Assembly (NCBI RefSeq): GCF_017873175.1
Contig: NZ_JAGGJW010000009.1
Location: 235,852-299,851, forward strand
Length of the DNA stretch: 64,000 bases
Reading direction: 5' to 3'
From: Neorhizobium petrolearium
Lineage (GTDB): Bacteria > Pseudomonadota > Alphaproteobacteria > Rhizobiales > Rhizobiaceae
Below the pieces are notes generated by a model. The model saw only the letters and a program-made list of their open reading frames with translations. It was not told the DNA's origin and did not search any database. The translations under genes were made by a program, and so were the position numbers. Positions 7,746 through 15,832 of the stretch are shown here, in pieces (positions within the stretch are counted from its first letter, which is position 1; every line of letters starts with the position of its first letter).

Positions 7746-9107
7746 TTAAATCATCGGCCGGTGATAGGCGCCGAGCGCCGCCTCGACGGAATGCGCGGCC
7801 TGCAGCAATTTCTCATCCCCGCCGAGCCTGCCTGTCAATTGGATGCCGAGCGGCAGATGGCCGTCCATGCCGCAGGGGATGCTGATCGAGGGATGCCCGG
7901 TCATGTTGGAAAAGCCGCTCGACAACATTTCTCCCTCCTCGCCGTCCTCGGTGAATTCCGGATCCTCGACGGGCGCTGGAAAGGGAACGCTTGGGCTCAG
8001 CAGCACATCCACATCCGCAAGACGCGCTTCCACCGCCTGCCGGAGCTTTGCCTGAAACTGCTGCGCCCTCAGATAGTCGACGGCCAGCGTCTCGAAACCG
8101 GAAACGACCTGTGCCAGCGTCCGCGGTGCATAGCCCTGCGGATTTTCAAGATGCAGGTCCGCATGGATGAGCGACGCCTCCGGCTTGATGATATGGCGCA
8201 GCATGGAATTGGCCTGCGACAGTTCGGAAATGTCGATCGTCCTGACGATCGCTCCGCGCTCCTTCAGCGCCTCGACGACCGCCGTGAGGTTCTGCGCCAC
8301 CGCCGGTGTCAGTTCGGGACTGTCGCAATGATAGCTGGCAAAGCCGATCCGCAGGCCGGAAAGCGACGGCGGCGACAGCGCAATATTCCGGCCGGCAAGG
8401 CAACCGAGCATCAACGCCGCATCGGCGACGCTGCGCGCCAGCGGCCCGGCATGATCGAGGCTCCAGGAGAGCGGGAAGACACCTGCCGTCGGCACCAGCC
8501 CATAGCTCGGCTTCAGCCCGACGATGCCGCAATAGGAGGCGGGAATGCGGATCGAGCCACCCGTATCCGTGCCGACCGAAAGCGGCACGATGCCGGCTGC
8601 GACAAGCGCCGCCGAACCGCCGCTCGACCCGCCGGACGTGCGCGACGGATCATGCGGATTGTTGGTCTGGCCGATATCGGGATGCGCGATACCATAGGCA
8701 TATTCGAGCAGATTGGTCTTGCAAAGGATGATGGCGCCGGCGGTGCGCAGCCGGGTGACGAGCGGCGCGTCATCCGCAGCAATGGCCGGCTTGCGGACAC
8801 GGCTTGCAAAACCGGTCGGCGCACCGCGAACGTCGATGATATCTTTGATGGCGACCGGGATACCGTGCAGCGGCCCCAGGTTTGTCCCGGAACGAAATGC
8901 AGCGGCGGCGCGTTCCGCATCGCGCGTCGCCTCCTCGGGCATGACATGGGCGACGGCGTTCAGGCGTGGTTCGAGCGCCTCAAGCCGCTCCAGCGCCTGC
9001 GCCACCACGTCGACGGGAGACAGGGAGCCGTTCCGATAACGGGCAGCGAACTCCTCCACGCCAAGAAAACCGATATCGCCTTCCGGCATGCGCCGTATCC
9101 CTTCCAC
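7746..9107 (-). CDS. Amidase signature (GatA-like) hydrolase
   Basis: The 453-residue product carries the amidase signature: the catalytic Lys in PVAIKDIID, the first Ser in the glycine/serine loop RTSGGSSGGSAA and the nucleophile region GTDTGGSIRIPAS. This gives the Ser-cisSer-Lys triad of amide hydrolases acting in the cytoplasm. A GTG start at 9107 is preferred because AAGGAGGAG lies seven bases upstream; an ATG at 9089 is the alternative. Only two bases separate it from the M20 peptidase stop, so the genes are translationally coupled. The substrate is unknown; the operon suggests an imported amide or a breakdown product of one. Confidence 0.92.
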   Translation of the reverse strand: MEGIRRMPEGDIGFLGVEEFAARYRNGSLSPVDVVAQALERLEALEPRLNAVAHVMPEEATRDAERAAAAFRSGTNLGPLHGIPVAIKDIIDVRGAPTGFASRVRKPAIAADDAPLVTRLRTAGAIILCKTNLLEYAYGIAHPDIGQTNNPHDPSRTSGGSSGGSAALVAAGIVPLSVGTDTGGSIRIPASYCGIVGLKPSYGLVPTAGVFPLSWSLDHAGPLARSVADAALMLGCLAGRNIALSPPSLSGLRIGFASYHCDSPELTPAVAQNLTAVVEALKERGAIVRTIDISELSQANSMLRHIIKPEASLIHADLHLENPQGYAPRTLAQVVSGFETLAVDYLRAQQFQAKLRQAVEARLADVDVLLSPSVPFPAPVEDPEFTEDGEEGEMLSSGFSNMTGHPSISIPCGMDGHLPLGIQLTGRLGGDEKLLQAAHSVEAALGAYHRPMI

Positions 9108-9109
9108 GC

Positions 9110-10525
9110 TCACTCCTCCTTTTGCGAAATCCTCCGCTCCTGCGACGATATCAGTGGGGTTTCGGCAAGCCGTCTCAACAGCATCGCCCAGGCCTTCATA
9201 CCAAAGCGGAAACTCTCCAGCCGGAAGAACTCGTTCGGAGCATGGTAATCCTCGTCCGCGGTCGAGAAGGAAAAGAAGATTGAAGCACAGCCGAGATGCT
9301 TGCGGAAAGCGCTGCCGATCGGGATCGTCGCGCCCATGGCAACGCGCAGCGGCTTTTGGCCGAGCAACTCGCCGAGCACATCCTCGGAAATCTTCAATGC
9401 CGGCAGATCCGGATCGATGAAATCCGCTTCGCTGCCCGGCCCGTGGCGGTGGACTTGGAGCGTGAACCCCTTCGGCAGGCGCTTTTCGAGATGGCGAGTG
9501 ATCGCAGCAACCACCGCGTCCGGCTTCTGCCCGGCGACCAACCGGCAGGTGATCTTGACGCTCGCCGAATTCGGGATGACGGTCTTGGTGCCCATGCCCT
9601 GGTAGCCGCCGGAAATGCCGTTGAATTCCAGCGTCGGCTCCAGCCATTGCCGGATCAGCAGTTCGCGGCCGGTCTCGATCGGGGCGGCTCCCGGAACGCC
9701 AATCTCGCGATAATAGGCTTCATTGTCGAACTCCGAAGCCTCAATCGCCGCGATGATGCGCGGATCCGGCGGGCTCGTGCCGTTGAGAAATCCGTCGACG
9801 TCGACGCGGCCGTCCGGCCCGTGCATCGAGGCGAGGAGCGCTGCAAGCGCCGCGATCGGGTTCGGCGCGCTGCCGCCATGGCGGCCGGAATGCAGGTCCT
9901 TCGCGGCGCCCGTCACCGTGACATCCAACGCGACGAGGCCGCGGCTTGCGACTGTGATCGACGGCCTGTCCGGCCGCCACATGGCGCCATCGGCCGAAAG
10001 CACGAGATCGCAACAAAGCTTTTCACGGTACTTTTCGAGCGTCGACTCGAAATGCGGACTGCCGGATTCCTCCTCGCCCTCGATCAGCACCTTGAGATTG
10101 ACGGGCAGCCGCCCCTCCTCGCGCACGAACGCCTCGGCGACGAGGATCGGGATCAAAAGCGGCCCCTTGTCGTCGGAGACCCCGCGGGCATAGAGCCGAT
10201 CATCCCGTTCATCCGGTTCGAAAGCCGGCGTCTTCCATTTGTCGAGCGGGTCCGGCGGCTGCACGTCGTAATGGCCGTAAACGAGGAAGGTCGGTAGCGA
10301 CGGGTCACCTACGATCTCGCCGTAGACGGCGGGATGGCCGCCTGTTTCCAGCAATTCAACCTCGGAAAAGCCCGCACGGGTGAGCCGATCTGCCACGAAA
10401 TGTGCAGCCGCCTTGATGCCCTCCGCATAGGCCGGATCGGTGCTGACGCTCGGAATGCGGCAGAAAGCCTTCAGGTCTTCCAGACCGGCGGTATAATGGG
10501 CGTCAAGAAAAGCCTCGACGCTCAT
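9110..10525 (-). CDS. M20 family metallopeptidase (carnosinase/dipeptidase-like)
   Basis: The 471-residue protein has the M20 pattern: YGHYDVQPPDPLDKW with the first His and Asp, RGVSDDKGP with the bridging Asp, EGEEESGSP with the catalytic Glu pair, and a dimerisation domain around residues 205-360. The length and the YGHYDVQ motif favour the CNDP/dipeptidase subgroup. The start overlaps the SDR stop codon (ATGA), which fixes it at 10525. Binding a di-metal site, it would split a dipeptide or N-acyl amino acid in the cytoplasm, a logical step after import by the divergent Dpp-type system. Confidence 0.92.
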   Translation of the reverse strand: MSVEAFLDAHYTAGLEDLKAFCRIPSVSTDPAYAEGIKAAAHFVADRLTRAGFSEVELLETGGHPAVYGEIVGDPSLPTFLVYGHYDVQPPDPLDKWKTPAFEPDERDDRLYARGVSDDKGPLLIPILVAEAFVREEGRLPVNLKVLIEGEEESGSPHFESTLEKYREKLCCDLVLSADGAMWRPDRPSITVASRGLVALDVTVTGAAKDLHSGRHGGSAPNPIAALAALLASMHGPDGRVDVDGFLNGTSPPDPRIIAAIEASEFDNEAYYREIGVPGAAPIETGRELLIRQWLEPTLEFNGISGGYQGMGTKTVIPNSASVKITCRLVAGQKPDAVVAAITRHLEKRLPKGFTLQVHRHGPGSEADFIDPDLPALKISEDVLGELLGQKPLRVAMGATIPIGSAFRKHLGCASIFFSFSTADEDYHAPNEFFRLESFRFGMKAWAMLLRRLAETPLISSQERRISQKEE

Positions 10526-11268
10526 TTGCCGCCGTCCACGCTGATAATCTGGCCGGAAATCCATCCGGCATAGTCCGACGCAAAGAACATCACCATGGCG
10601 GCGATATCATCGGGCGCGCCGAGGCGCTTCAGCGCAATGTTCTGAAGGAGCCGCGCCTGTCCCTCCTCGCCCATCGCCTCCCACTGCTTTTCCGTCGTGG
10701 GGTTGGAGCGCACGAAGCCGGGCGCGACGTTGTTGACGGTGATGTTCCAGGGGCCGAGTTCGTGGGCGAGCTGGCGGGTCAGCCCGATCTGGCCGGCCTT
10801 GGCGCTGGCATAAGCCTGGATGCCGGTCAGCGAGATGCCGATGCCGGCACCACTGGAAATGTTGATGATGCGCCCTGCCCGCTTCTTTTTCATGGCCGGC
10901 GCCACCGCCTGCGCCATGAAGAAGGCGCCTGAAAGGTTGACGTCGAAAATCGTCTGCCAGTCGCTTTCGGAAATCTCCTCGATCGGCCGGCCGACCTGGC
11001 CGCACACGCCGCCGGCATTGTTGACGAGAATATCGACGTCGCCGAAGATCGGGACGAGCTTCTGCACATCGGCGCGGCTGCCCACATCGAGCACGTGCGC
11101 GGACGCGTTCGGGCCGCAGAGTTTTACCGTTTCCTCGAGCCCCGCAGCATTGATGTCGCAGACATGCACCGTTGCTCCGCGGCTTGCGAACCCTTGTGCG
11201 ATCGCTCGGCCGAAGCCGTGCGCCGCGCCGGTGACGATGACTATCTTGCCGTCGAAGGAAATGTTCAT
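10522..11268 (-). CDS. Short-chain dehydrogenase/reductase (SDR)
   Basis: The 248-residue classical SDR has the glycine-rich NAD(P) motif TGAAHGFG near residue 14, NNAGG near 85, a catalytic Ser in INISSGAG, and the catalytic YASAK Tyr/Lys pair. The C-terminus VDGGK matches 3-oxoacyl-ACP-reductase-like members. An acidic residue after the second strand (HVCDINA) suggests a preference for NAD (inference). Start and stop overlap the neighbouring genes, so it belongs to the gntR-led operon. It probably oxidises an alcohol released during breakdown of the imported compound; the substrate is not known. Confidence 0.9.
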   Translation of the reverse strand: MNISFDGKIVIVTGAAHGFGRAIAQGFASRGATVHVCDINAAGLEETVKLCGPNASAHVLDVGSRADVQKLVPIFGDVDILVNNAGGVCGQVGRPIEEISESDWQTIFDVNLSGAFFMAQAVAPAMKKKRAGRIINISSGAGIGISLTGIQAYASAKAGQIGLTRQLAHELGPWNITVNNVAPGFVRSNPTTEKQWEAMGEEGQARLLQNIALKRLGAPDDIAAMVMFFASDYAGWISGQIISVDGGK

Positions 11269-12284
11269 GCCGCAGCCCTCGCAAGTTCGTCGATATTGGC
11301 CATGTCGAGCGGCCGCTTGCCGTCCTCGATCTCATGGATCATCTCGATGACGCGCGCGGCGAGCGGCGTCGGCACGCAGGATTCCCGGCCGATCTCGACC
11401 ACCGGAAGCACCTGCGCGTCCACTTCGGTCTTCCGCTTGCGGATCGCCAGATCCCGCCAGATGCCGGAATGGGATTTGGCCGACCTGCGGTTATGCGCCA
11501 CCATGTCCTCGAAGGACTTGTTGGTCTGTTCCGGCGTCGCGAGCGGCCCGAAGGCTGCGGGGTCGAAGCCGTCGAAGGCCTCTGGCTTGATATTGTTGAT
11601 GGCCGCGACGGTCGCCACTTCCAGCGCGAGCTTGCGCAGCACCGGCCGGGCGACCGGATTATCGAGCACATCGGCGATGCTGTCATTGGTGAGCGCCGTG
11701 CCGAACAACAGCGCGCCATAGATCAGCTTGCCCCAGAGGAAACCCCAGATATTGTTGGTGATCAGCGCCTTCGGCTCGAACGACTTCATGAGCTGGTAGA
11801 TGCTTTCGGCGCGGTCCGTGAAACGGCCGTCGAGCTCGCCGATGACGACGGCGCCGCGACCGCTATATTGCACCACACCGGGCTCGAAATAATCGGCGCC
11901 GAAATTCACGAAACAGCCGATCACCCGGCTATCGCCGGTGATGCGGGCAATCACCCGTTCGTTCAGGCCGTTCTGCGCCGAGACGACGTAACCGTCCGGC
12001 GCAAGATGTCTGACCAGCGCCTTTGCCGCCTCTTCCGTGTGATGGGCTTTGACGCAGAGGAAGGTACGCTTATATTGGCCTTCGAGTTCTTCCGGCAGAT
12101 AGGCCTTCGCCTTCACCACGTCCTCGAAGATCGGACCGACGATCTTCAGCCCTTTCTCGTTGATCGCGTCAACATGTTCCTTGACATTGTCGATGAAGAT
12201 CACCTCTTCGCCGGCCCGGATGAAGGCAGCCCCCAGCGTCCCGCCGATCGCGCCGGCGCCCCAGATCAGGACCGGCCCACTCAT
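11265..12284 (-). CDS. Ketopantoate reductase (PanE/ApbA)-like oxidoreductase
   Basis: The 339-residue protein starts with the Rossmann motif WGAGAIGGTLGAAFIRAGEEV and has the two-domain layout of PanE/ApbA proteins: an N-terminal NADP-binding part and a helical C-terminal part with AQNGLNERVI near residue 103. Its place inside a catabolic operon rather than near pantothenate genes argues for another 2-oxo or 2-hydroxy acid. Both ends overlap the adjacent genes by ATGA, so translation is coupled. The family assignment is firm and the substrate open. Confidence 0.85.
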   Translation of the reverse strand: MSGPVLIWGAGAIGGTLGAAFIRAGEEVIFIDNVKEHVDAINEKGLKIVGPIFEDVVKAKAYLPEELEGQYKRTFLCVKAHHTEEAAKALVRHLAPDGYVVSAQNGLNERVIARITGDSRVIGCFVNFGADYFEPGVVQYSGRGAVVIGELDGRFTDRAESIYQLMKSFEPKALITNNIWGFLWGKLIYGALLFGTALTNDSIADVLDNPVARPVLRKLALEVATVAAINNIKPEAFDGFDPAAFGPLATPEQTNKSFEDMVAHNRRSAKSHSGIWRDLAIRKRKTEVDAQVLPVVEIGRESCVPTPLAARVIEMIHEIEDGKRPLDMANIDELARAAA

Positions 12285-12982
12285 GCCCAGCCTCCTTCGA
12301 GAAGCGCGCGCGTCTCTTCGATCGCTACGTCCCAGATCGCCTGCATCTGCTCGTCCGGCCGCTCGTAATAGCCGCCGAAATTGCCGTCACCGAGATAGGT
12401 CTTGACGGCCTCCGGCGACATCACCCGCATCCGAGCCGTATCGATCATGGGCTTGCGCTGCAAGGGTTGCGCGACGCCCTCAAGTCGCGTCCAGGGGAAA
12501 TTCTCCATCCACGAAGCGTGCGAGGCGACGGTATCGGTCTCCTGTACCTTGGCGAAGGTCTTCGGCGCGTTCCACCAGTTGTGAAACTTGACGGCGGTGT
12601 CTGGATTGTCCGCCATCCATTCCACCGCAAGGCTCCCGGCCGGTTGGTTGCCACCATGGCCGTTGACGATCAGGATGCGGCGGAAACCCTGCCGCCTCAG
12701 CCCGTCGAGGATATCGCGGACGAGACGGACATAGGTTTCCTGGCGAATGCTGATGGTGCCCGGATAGGAAAGGAAATAGGGCGTGATGCCATAGGCCACC
12801 ACGGGAAAGACCGGAATTCCGAGCGGTGCGGCCGCCTCCGCTGCCACTTTTTCCGACAGGATGGAATCGACGGATAGCGAAAGTCCTGCATGCTGCTCGG
12901 TGCTGCCGAGCGGCAGGACTGCTCTGTCGTCAGTCTTCAGATAGGCCTCGATCTGCTGCCAGTTACATTCCGATATTCTCAT
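12281..12982 (-). CDS. Creatininase family amidohydrolase (copy 1)
   Basis: The 233-residue product has the creatininase hallmark GSTEQHAGLSLSVDS near residue 27 with Glu, His and Asp metal ligands, followed by GTISIRQETY, VNGHGGNQ and a HASWMENF segment corresponding to the family's HxGxxE region. Family members open cyclic amides (creatinine) or hydrolyse related amide bonds with two metal ions. It starts 15 bases after the gntR stop and overlaps the next gene. Two more family members are found in this window (41540 and 58072), each in a different uptake operon. The true substrate is unknown. Confidence 0.88.
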   Translation of the reverse strand: MRISECNWQQIEAYLKTDDRAVLPLGSTEQHAGLSLSVDSILSEKVAAEAAAPLGIPVFPVVAYGITPYFLSYPGTISIRQETYVRLVRDILDGLRRQGFRRILIVNGHGGNQPAGSLAVEWMADNPDTAVKFHNWWNAPKTFAKVQETDTVASHASWMENFPWTRLEGVAQPLQRKPMIDTARMRVMSPEAVKTYLGDGNFGGYYERPDEQMQAIWDVAIEETRALLEGGWA

Positions 12983-12997
12983 CTCCGCCTGCCTTCC

Positions 12998-14023
12998 TTA
13001 TCCTTGCGCATCGATCGGCGCTCGTTTCGCGTCGTCCACGGGCTGCGGCAAGACGCCGGCAGCGCGTATGATCGGCACGATCACCCGCTCGATATCGGCC
13101 GTATCGGGCGCATGGCGATATTCGATCGCCGGCACACCTTCTGGAACGTCAGCGAGAATGCTTTCCGCCCCGGAGGCGTAGACGACGACGGTGGCATTCG
13201 CGATCACCGCATCGAGGCCCGGCGTATCGAGCACGCCGGCGACGACCTCCCCCACATGTGGCGCGAAGCGCTGCACGCCGCTCTTCATGATCGGCAGGAA
13301 TTCAGGGAACCGCGAGATGACGGCGATGCGGGCAAGCGAGTCCAGCGAGGCGAGCGCCCGGCGCGTTTCCTCCGACGGCGTGAAGCTGATCGTCACGACC
13401 TTCGTATTCGGCACCAGCATCGCCACGTCTCGGTGCCGGTTGGCGATGGTGACGGCGAGGTCGGCGGAATTGGCAAGCGCCTTGATCTTGGCATCCCGCT
13501 CCAGGGCCGCGACCGTCACCGGCTCCACGGTGACATCGCGCCCCAGCCGGGCGGCGATGAAACGGGCATAGCTCGCAGTCGCGTCCTGAAACAGCCCGAT
13601 CATGACAATCCTGAGGCGCGGTCCGACGCTGTCGCGGTAGAAGACACGGGCACTGACCAGCGAGACGAGTTCGGTCGGCCGGATGCCGAGCGCCCGGCTT
13701 TCGTCGATCAGCTGATCGATATGCTGGCGTAACCCGCTGGCCTCGGTCCTGCCAGCCACCCGCGCCTGCTGGCTGTCACTGACAAAAGTGCCGGCGCCCG
13801 GCCTCGTATCGATGAGGCCTGCCGCTTTCAGATCGGCATAGACCTGGCTCACCGTCATCGGCGCAACACCGATCTTCTCGGCAAGCTCCCGCACCGAAGG
13901 CAAGGCTTCCCCAGGCGCCAGTTCCCCGTAGGTGATGCCATATTCGATAAGCCCCTGAAGCTGTGTGCGCAGCGGCACAGGCAGCTCTCGGTCGATGAAA
14001 AATTCCATGAAGCTGTTCGTCAT
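12998..14023 (-). CDS. GntR family regulator with a large unusual C-terminal domain
   Basis: The 341-residue protein has an N-terminal GntR winged helix (about residues 10-78: LIEYGITYGELAPGEALPSV, then REL, then MTVSQVYADLKAAGLI). A C-terminal domain of roughly 250 residues follows that does not look like an FCD, UTRA or aminotransferase domain. Its alternating strands and helices (RIVMIGLF, LAVTIAN, RIAVISRFP) suggest a periplasmic-binding-like effector fold (inference). It is the first gene of the operon ending with the acetamidase. A palindrome 5 bases upstream of its start codon recurs at 4932, so autoregulation and control of the divergent importer are likely. Confidence 0.88.
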   Translation of the reverse strand: MTNSFMEFFIDRELPVPLRTQLQGLIEYGITYGELAPGEALPSVRELAEKIGVAPMTVSQVYADLKAAGLIDTRPGAGTFVSDSQQARVAGRTEASGLRQHIDQLIDESRALGIRPTELVSLVSARVFYRDSVGPRLRIVMIGLFQDATASYARFIAARLGRDVTVEPVTVAALERDAKIKALANSADLAVTIANRHRDVAMLVPNTKVVTISFTPSEETRRALASLDSLARIAVISRFPEFLPIMKSGVQRFAPHVGEVVAGVLDTPGLDAVIANATVVVYASGAESILADVPEGVPAIEYRHAPDTADIERVIVPIIRAAGVLPQPVDDAKRAPIDAQG

Positions 14024-14028
14024 TGTCC

Positions 14029-14046
14029 GTTATAGTTGAATATAAC
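14029..14046. promoter_or_regulatory. GntR-type operator at the gntR/importer divergence
   Basis: GTTATA (14029-14034), six bases, TATAAC (14041-14046), extended by GATTAT (14047-14052). It is a copy of the site at 4932-4949, with a different spacer sequence but the same spacer length. It lies between the gntR start (14023) and the predicted gntR -10 box. Confidence 0.7.
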
Positions 14047-14047
14047 G

Positions 14048-14075
14048 ATTATCGCTCCACAGAAGGTGCGGTCAA
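14048..14075 (-). promoter_or_regulatory. Predicted promoter of the gntR-led operon
   Basis: On the minus strand TTGACC (14075-14070) and GATAAT (14053-14048) are separated by 16 bases. Transcription would start inside the operator at 14029-14046, giving a very short leader and direct autorepression. Confidence 0.5.
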
Positions 14076-14181
14076 GAACTATCCAATGTTTGGCGCGGAA
14101 ATTCAGTTGACAGCGTTTCCAGCGCATGAAATCGTTATTGCCAACAAGAACAGTTTTCGTAAAATAACCAGGGGAATGGCC

Positions 14182-15759
14182 ATGAAAACAATCGCTAGGG
14201 CGGTGTTTACCGCTGCACTTCTTTTGGGAACCAGCCTCTCGGCATTCGCCTTGGAACGGGGCGGCACGCTGACCTACGGCCGCTACGCCGACAGCCTTTT
14301 TCTCGACCCGGTCCTGAACGACGCCAATGTCGATATCTGGATTCTCTCCAACCTTTACGACACTCTGCTTCTGCCGACGGACGATGGCAAAGGAGTTCAG
14401 CCGGGGCTCGCGAGCGAATACAAGCTCGCAGACGACGGCATGAACCTGACGCTGACCTTGCGCGACGGCATCAGGTTTTCCGACGGCTCGCCCATCACGC
14501 CCGCCGATGTCGCATGGTCGCTCAAGCGTGCCGCCAAGAAGGATAACGGCATATGGGGTTTCATGATCGAGTCCATCGACGATGTGACGACCGAAGGCGA
14601 TAAGACCATCCTCATCAAGCTCAAACATCCGGACCCGGCCATCCTGGCCGCACTGACTGTCTTCAATACCGCGATCCTGCCGCAGAAGCAGTTCGAGGCT
14701 TCGCCGGGCGCAACCGACGAGGAAAAGGCCAAGGCCTTCGCCGAGCATCCGATCGGTTCCGGCCCGTTCGTGCTGAAGTCCTGGGATCGCGGTTCCAGCA
14801 TGAAGCTGGTCCGCAACGAATATTACTGGGCCAAAGGCGAGGACGGCCAGCCGCTACCCTATCTCGACGGCATCAACTTCGAGCTGATCCCGGATGACGC
14901 CACGCGCATTCTGAAACTTACGTCCGGCGAGATCGACGGAGCCGAATTCATCCCCTATTCCCGCGTCAACGAGTTGAAGTCCTCGGGCAACCTCAACATG
15001 GAGCTCTTCCCCTCCACACGCGTCGCCTACATCACGCTCAATGTACGCCCGCAGCTCGGCGGCAAGGACAATCCGCTGTCCAATCCGAAAGTGCGCCAGG
15101 CGATGAATTTTGCCGTCAACAAGGAAGCGATCATCCAGATCGTCACCCATGGCGTCGGCAAACCGCAGACCTCCTATATGTCCACCGCGACGCCGCTGCA
15201 TGTCGGCGACAAGCCGCTTTATCCTTACGACCTTGACAAGGCGAAGCTCCTCATGAAGGAGGCCGGTTTCGAGGGGGGCTTCTCGACCAGCATCCTCGTG
15301 CTCGCAGGCAACCAAGACGAGATCGCCGCCTCGACAGCGCTGCAGCAGATGTGGGCACAGATCGGCATCAAGCTGGAATTGCAGCAGGTCGACAACCCGA
15401 CCCGCACACAGCAGTACCGCGACGGCACCTTCGTGATGCGCAATGCCGCCTGGACCGACGACATCGCCGATCCGAACGAGATCACCTCCTACTTTGTCTA
15501 TTCGAAGACCATCGACGCTCTGCATACCGGATGGAAGAGCGACGAGGCGGACCAGCTCTTCGAAGCCTCGCAGAAGGAGATGGATCCGAAGAAGCGGGCC
15601 GAGCAATACGCCCGGATGCAGGAGATCTACAACGCGGAAGGTCCGACCGTGCCGCTCTACGAGACACCCTATCCGGTGGCGCTCAGCAAGAAGGTTCACG
15701 GCTTCCTGCAGATTCCGCTTGGCAACAACATCTTCGCCAAGACCTGGAAAGAGAAATAA
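14182..15759 (+). CDS. ABC transporter family 5 substrate-binding protein (Dpp-type importer)
   Basis: The 525-residue product has a signal peptide (KTIARAVFTAALLLGTSLSAFA) followed by LERGGTLTYGRYADSLFLDP and the SBP_bac_5 signature region around LRDGIRFSDGSPITPADV. The ATG at 14182 is preferred over 14176 because AGGGG lies at proper spacing for the second only. It is the first gene of a six-gene plus-strand operon. A strong stem-loop after its stop separates it from the permease genes, a common way to express more receptor than permease. It is divergent from gntR and likely controlled by the operator at 14029. Confidence 0.94.
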   Translation: MKTIARAVFTAALLLGTSLSAFALERGGTLTYGRYADSLFLDPVLNDANVDIWILSNLYDTLLLPTDDGKGVQPGLASEYKLADDGMNLTLTLRDGIRFSDGSPITPADVAWSLKRAAKKDNGIWGFMIESIDDVTTEGDKTILIKLKHPDPAILAALTVFNTAILPQKQFEASPGATDEEKAKAFAEHPIGSGPFVLKSWDRGSSMKLVRNEYYWAKGEDGQPLPYLDGINFELIPDDATRILKLTSGEIDGAEFIPYSRVNELKSSGNLNMELFPSTRVAYITLNVRPQLGGKDNPLSNPKVRQAMNFAVNKEAIIQIVTHGVGKPQTSYMSTATPLHVGDKPLYPYDLDKAKLLMKEAGFEGGFSTSILVLAGNQDEIAASTALQQMWAQIGIKLELQQVDNPTRTQQYRDGTFVMRNAAWTDDIADPNEITSYFVYSKTIDALHTGWKSDEADQLFEASQKEMDPKKRAEQYARMQEIYNAEGPTVPLYETPYPVALSKKVHGFLQIPLGNNIFAKTWKEK

Positions 15760-15774
15760 TTCCGAGCCTGTTGC

Positions 15775-15807
15775 GCAGGCCTCGCTTTCGAGGCCTGCGG
15801 CCTTTTT
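15775..15807 (+). terminator. Stem-loop with U-tract between receptor and permease genes
   Basis: GCAGGCCTCG (15775-15784) and CGAGGCCTGC (15789-15798) form a perfect 10-bp stem with a CTTT loop, then GGCC and five T (15803-15807). Because the permease genes follow at 15833 on the same strand, it probably acts as a partial terminator or 3' stabiliser for the binding-protein message. Confidence 0.7.
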
Positions 15808-15832
15808 CCGATAGAAAGTCCGGGAGAGGCTT

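Noticed and set aside
7761..9248. Long plus-strand frame antisense to the amidase gene
   Set aside because: The amidase signature and coupled operon are on the minus strand; the antisense product has no recognisable domain.
9108..9647. Upstream extension of the amidase frame to 633 residues
   Set aside because: The extra part is a shadow of the M20 peptidase gene; the strong AAGGAGGAG before GTG 9107 marks the start.
14107..14112. TTGACA upstream of the receptor gene at 14182
   Set aside because: No acceptable -10 box lies 16-18 bases downstream, and initiation there would be downstream of the operator. A weaker TTGTCC/GATTAT pair around the operator is possible but was not annotated.
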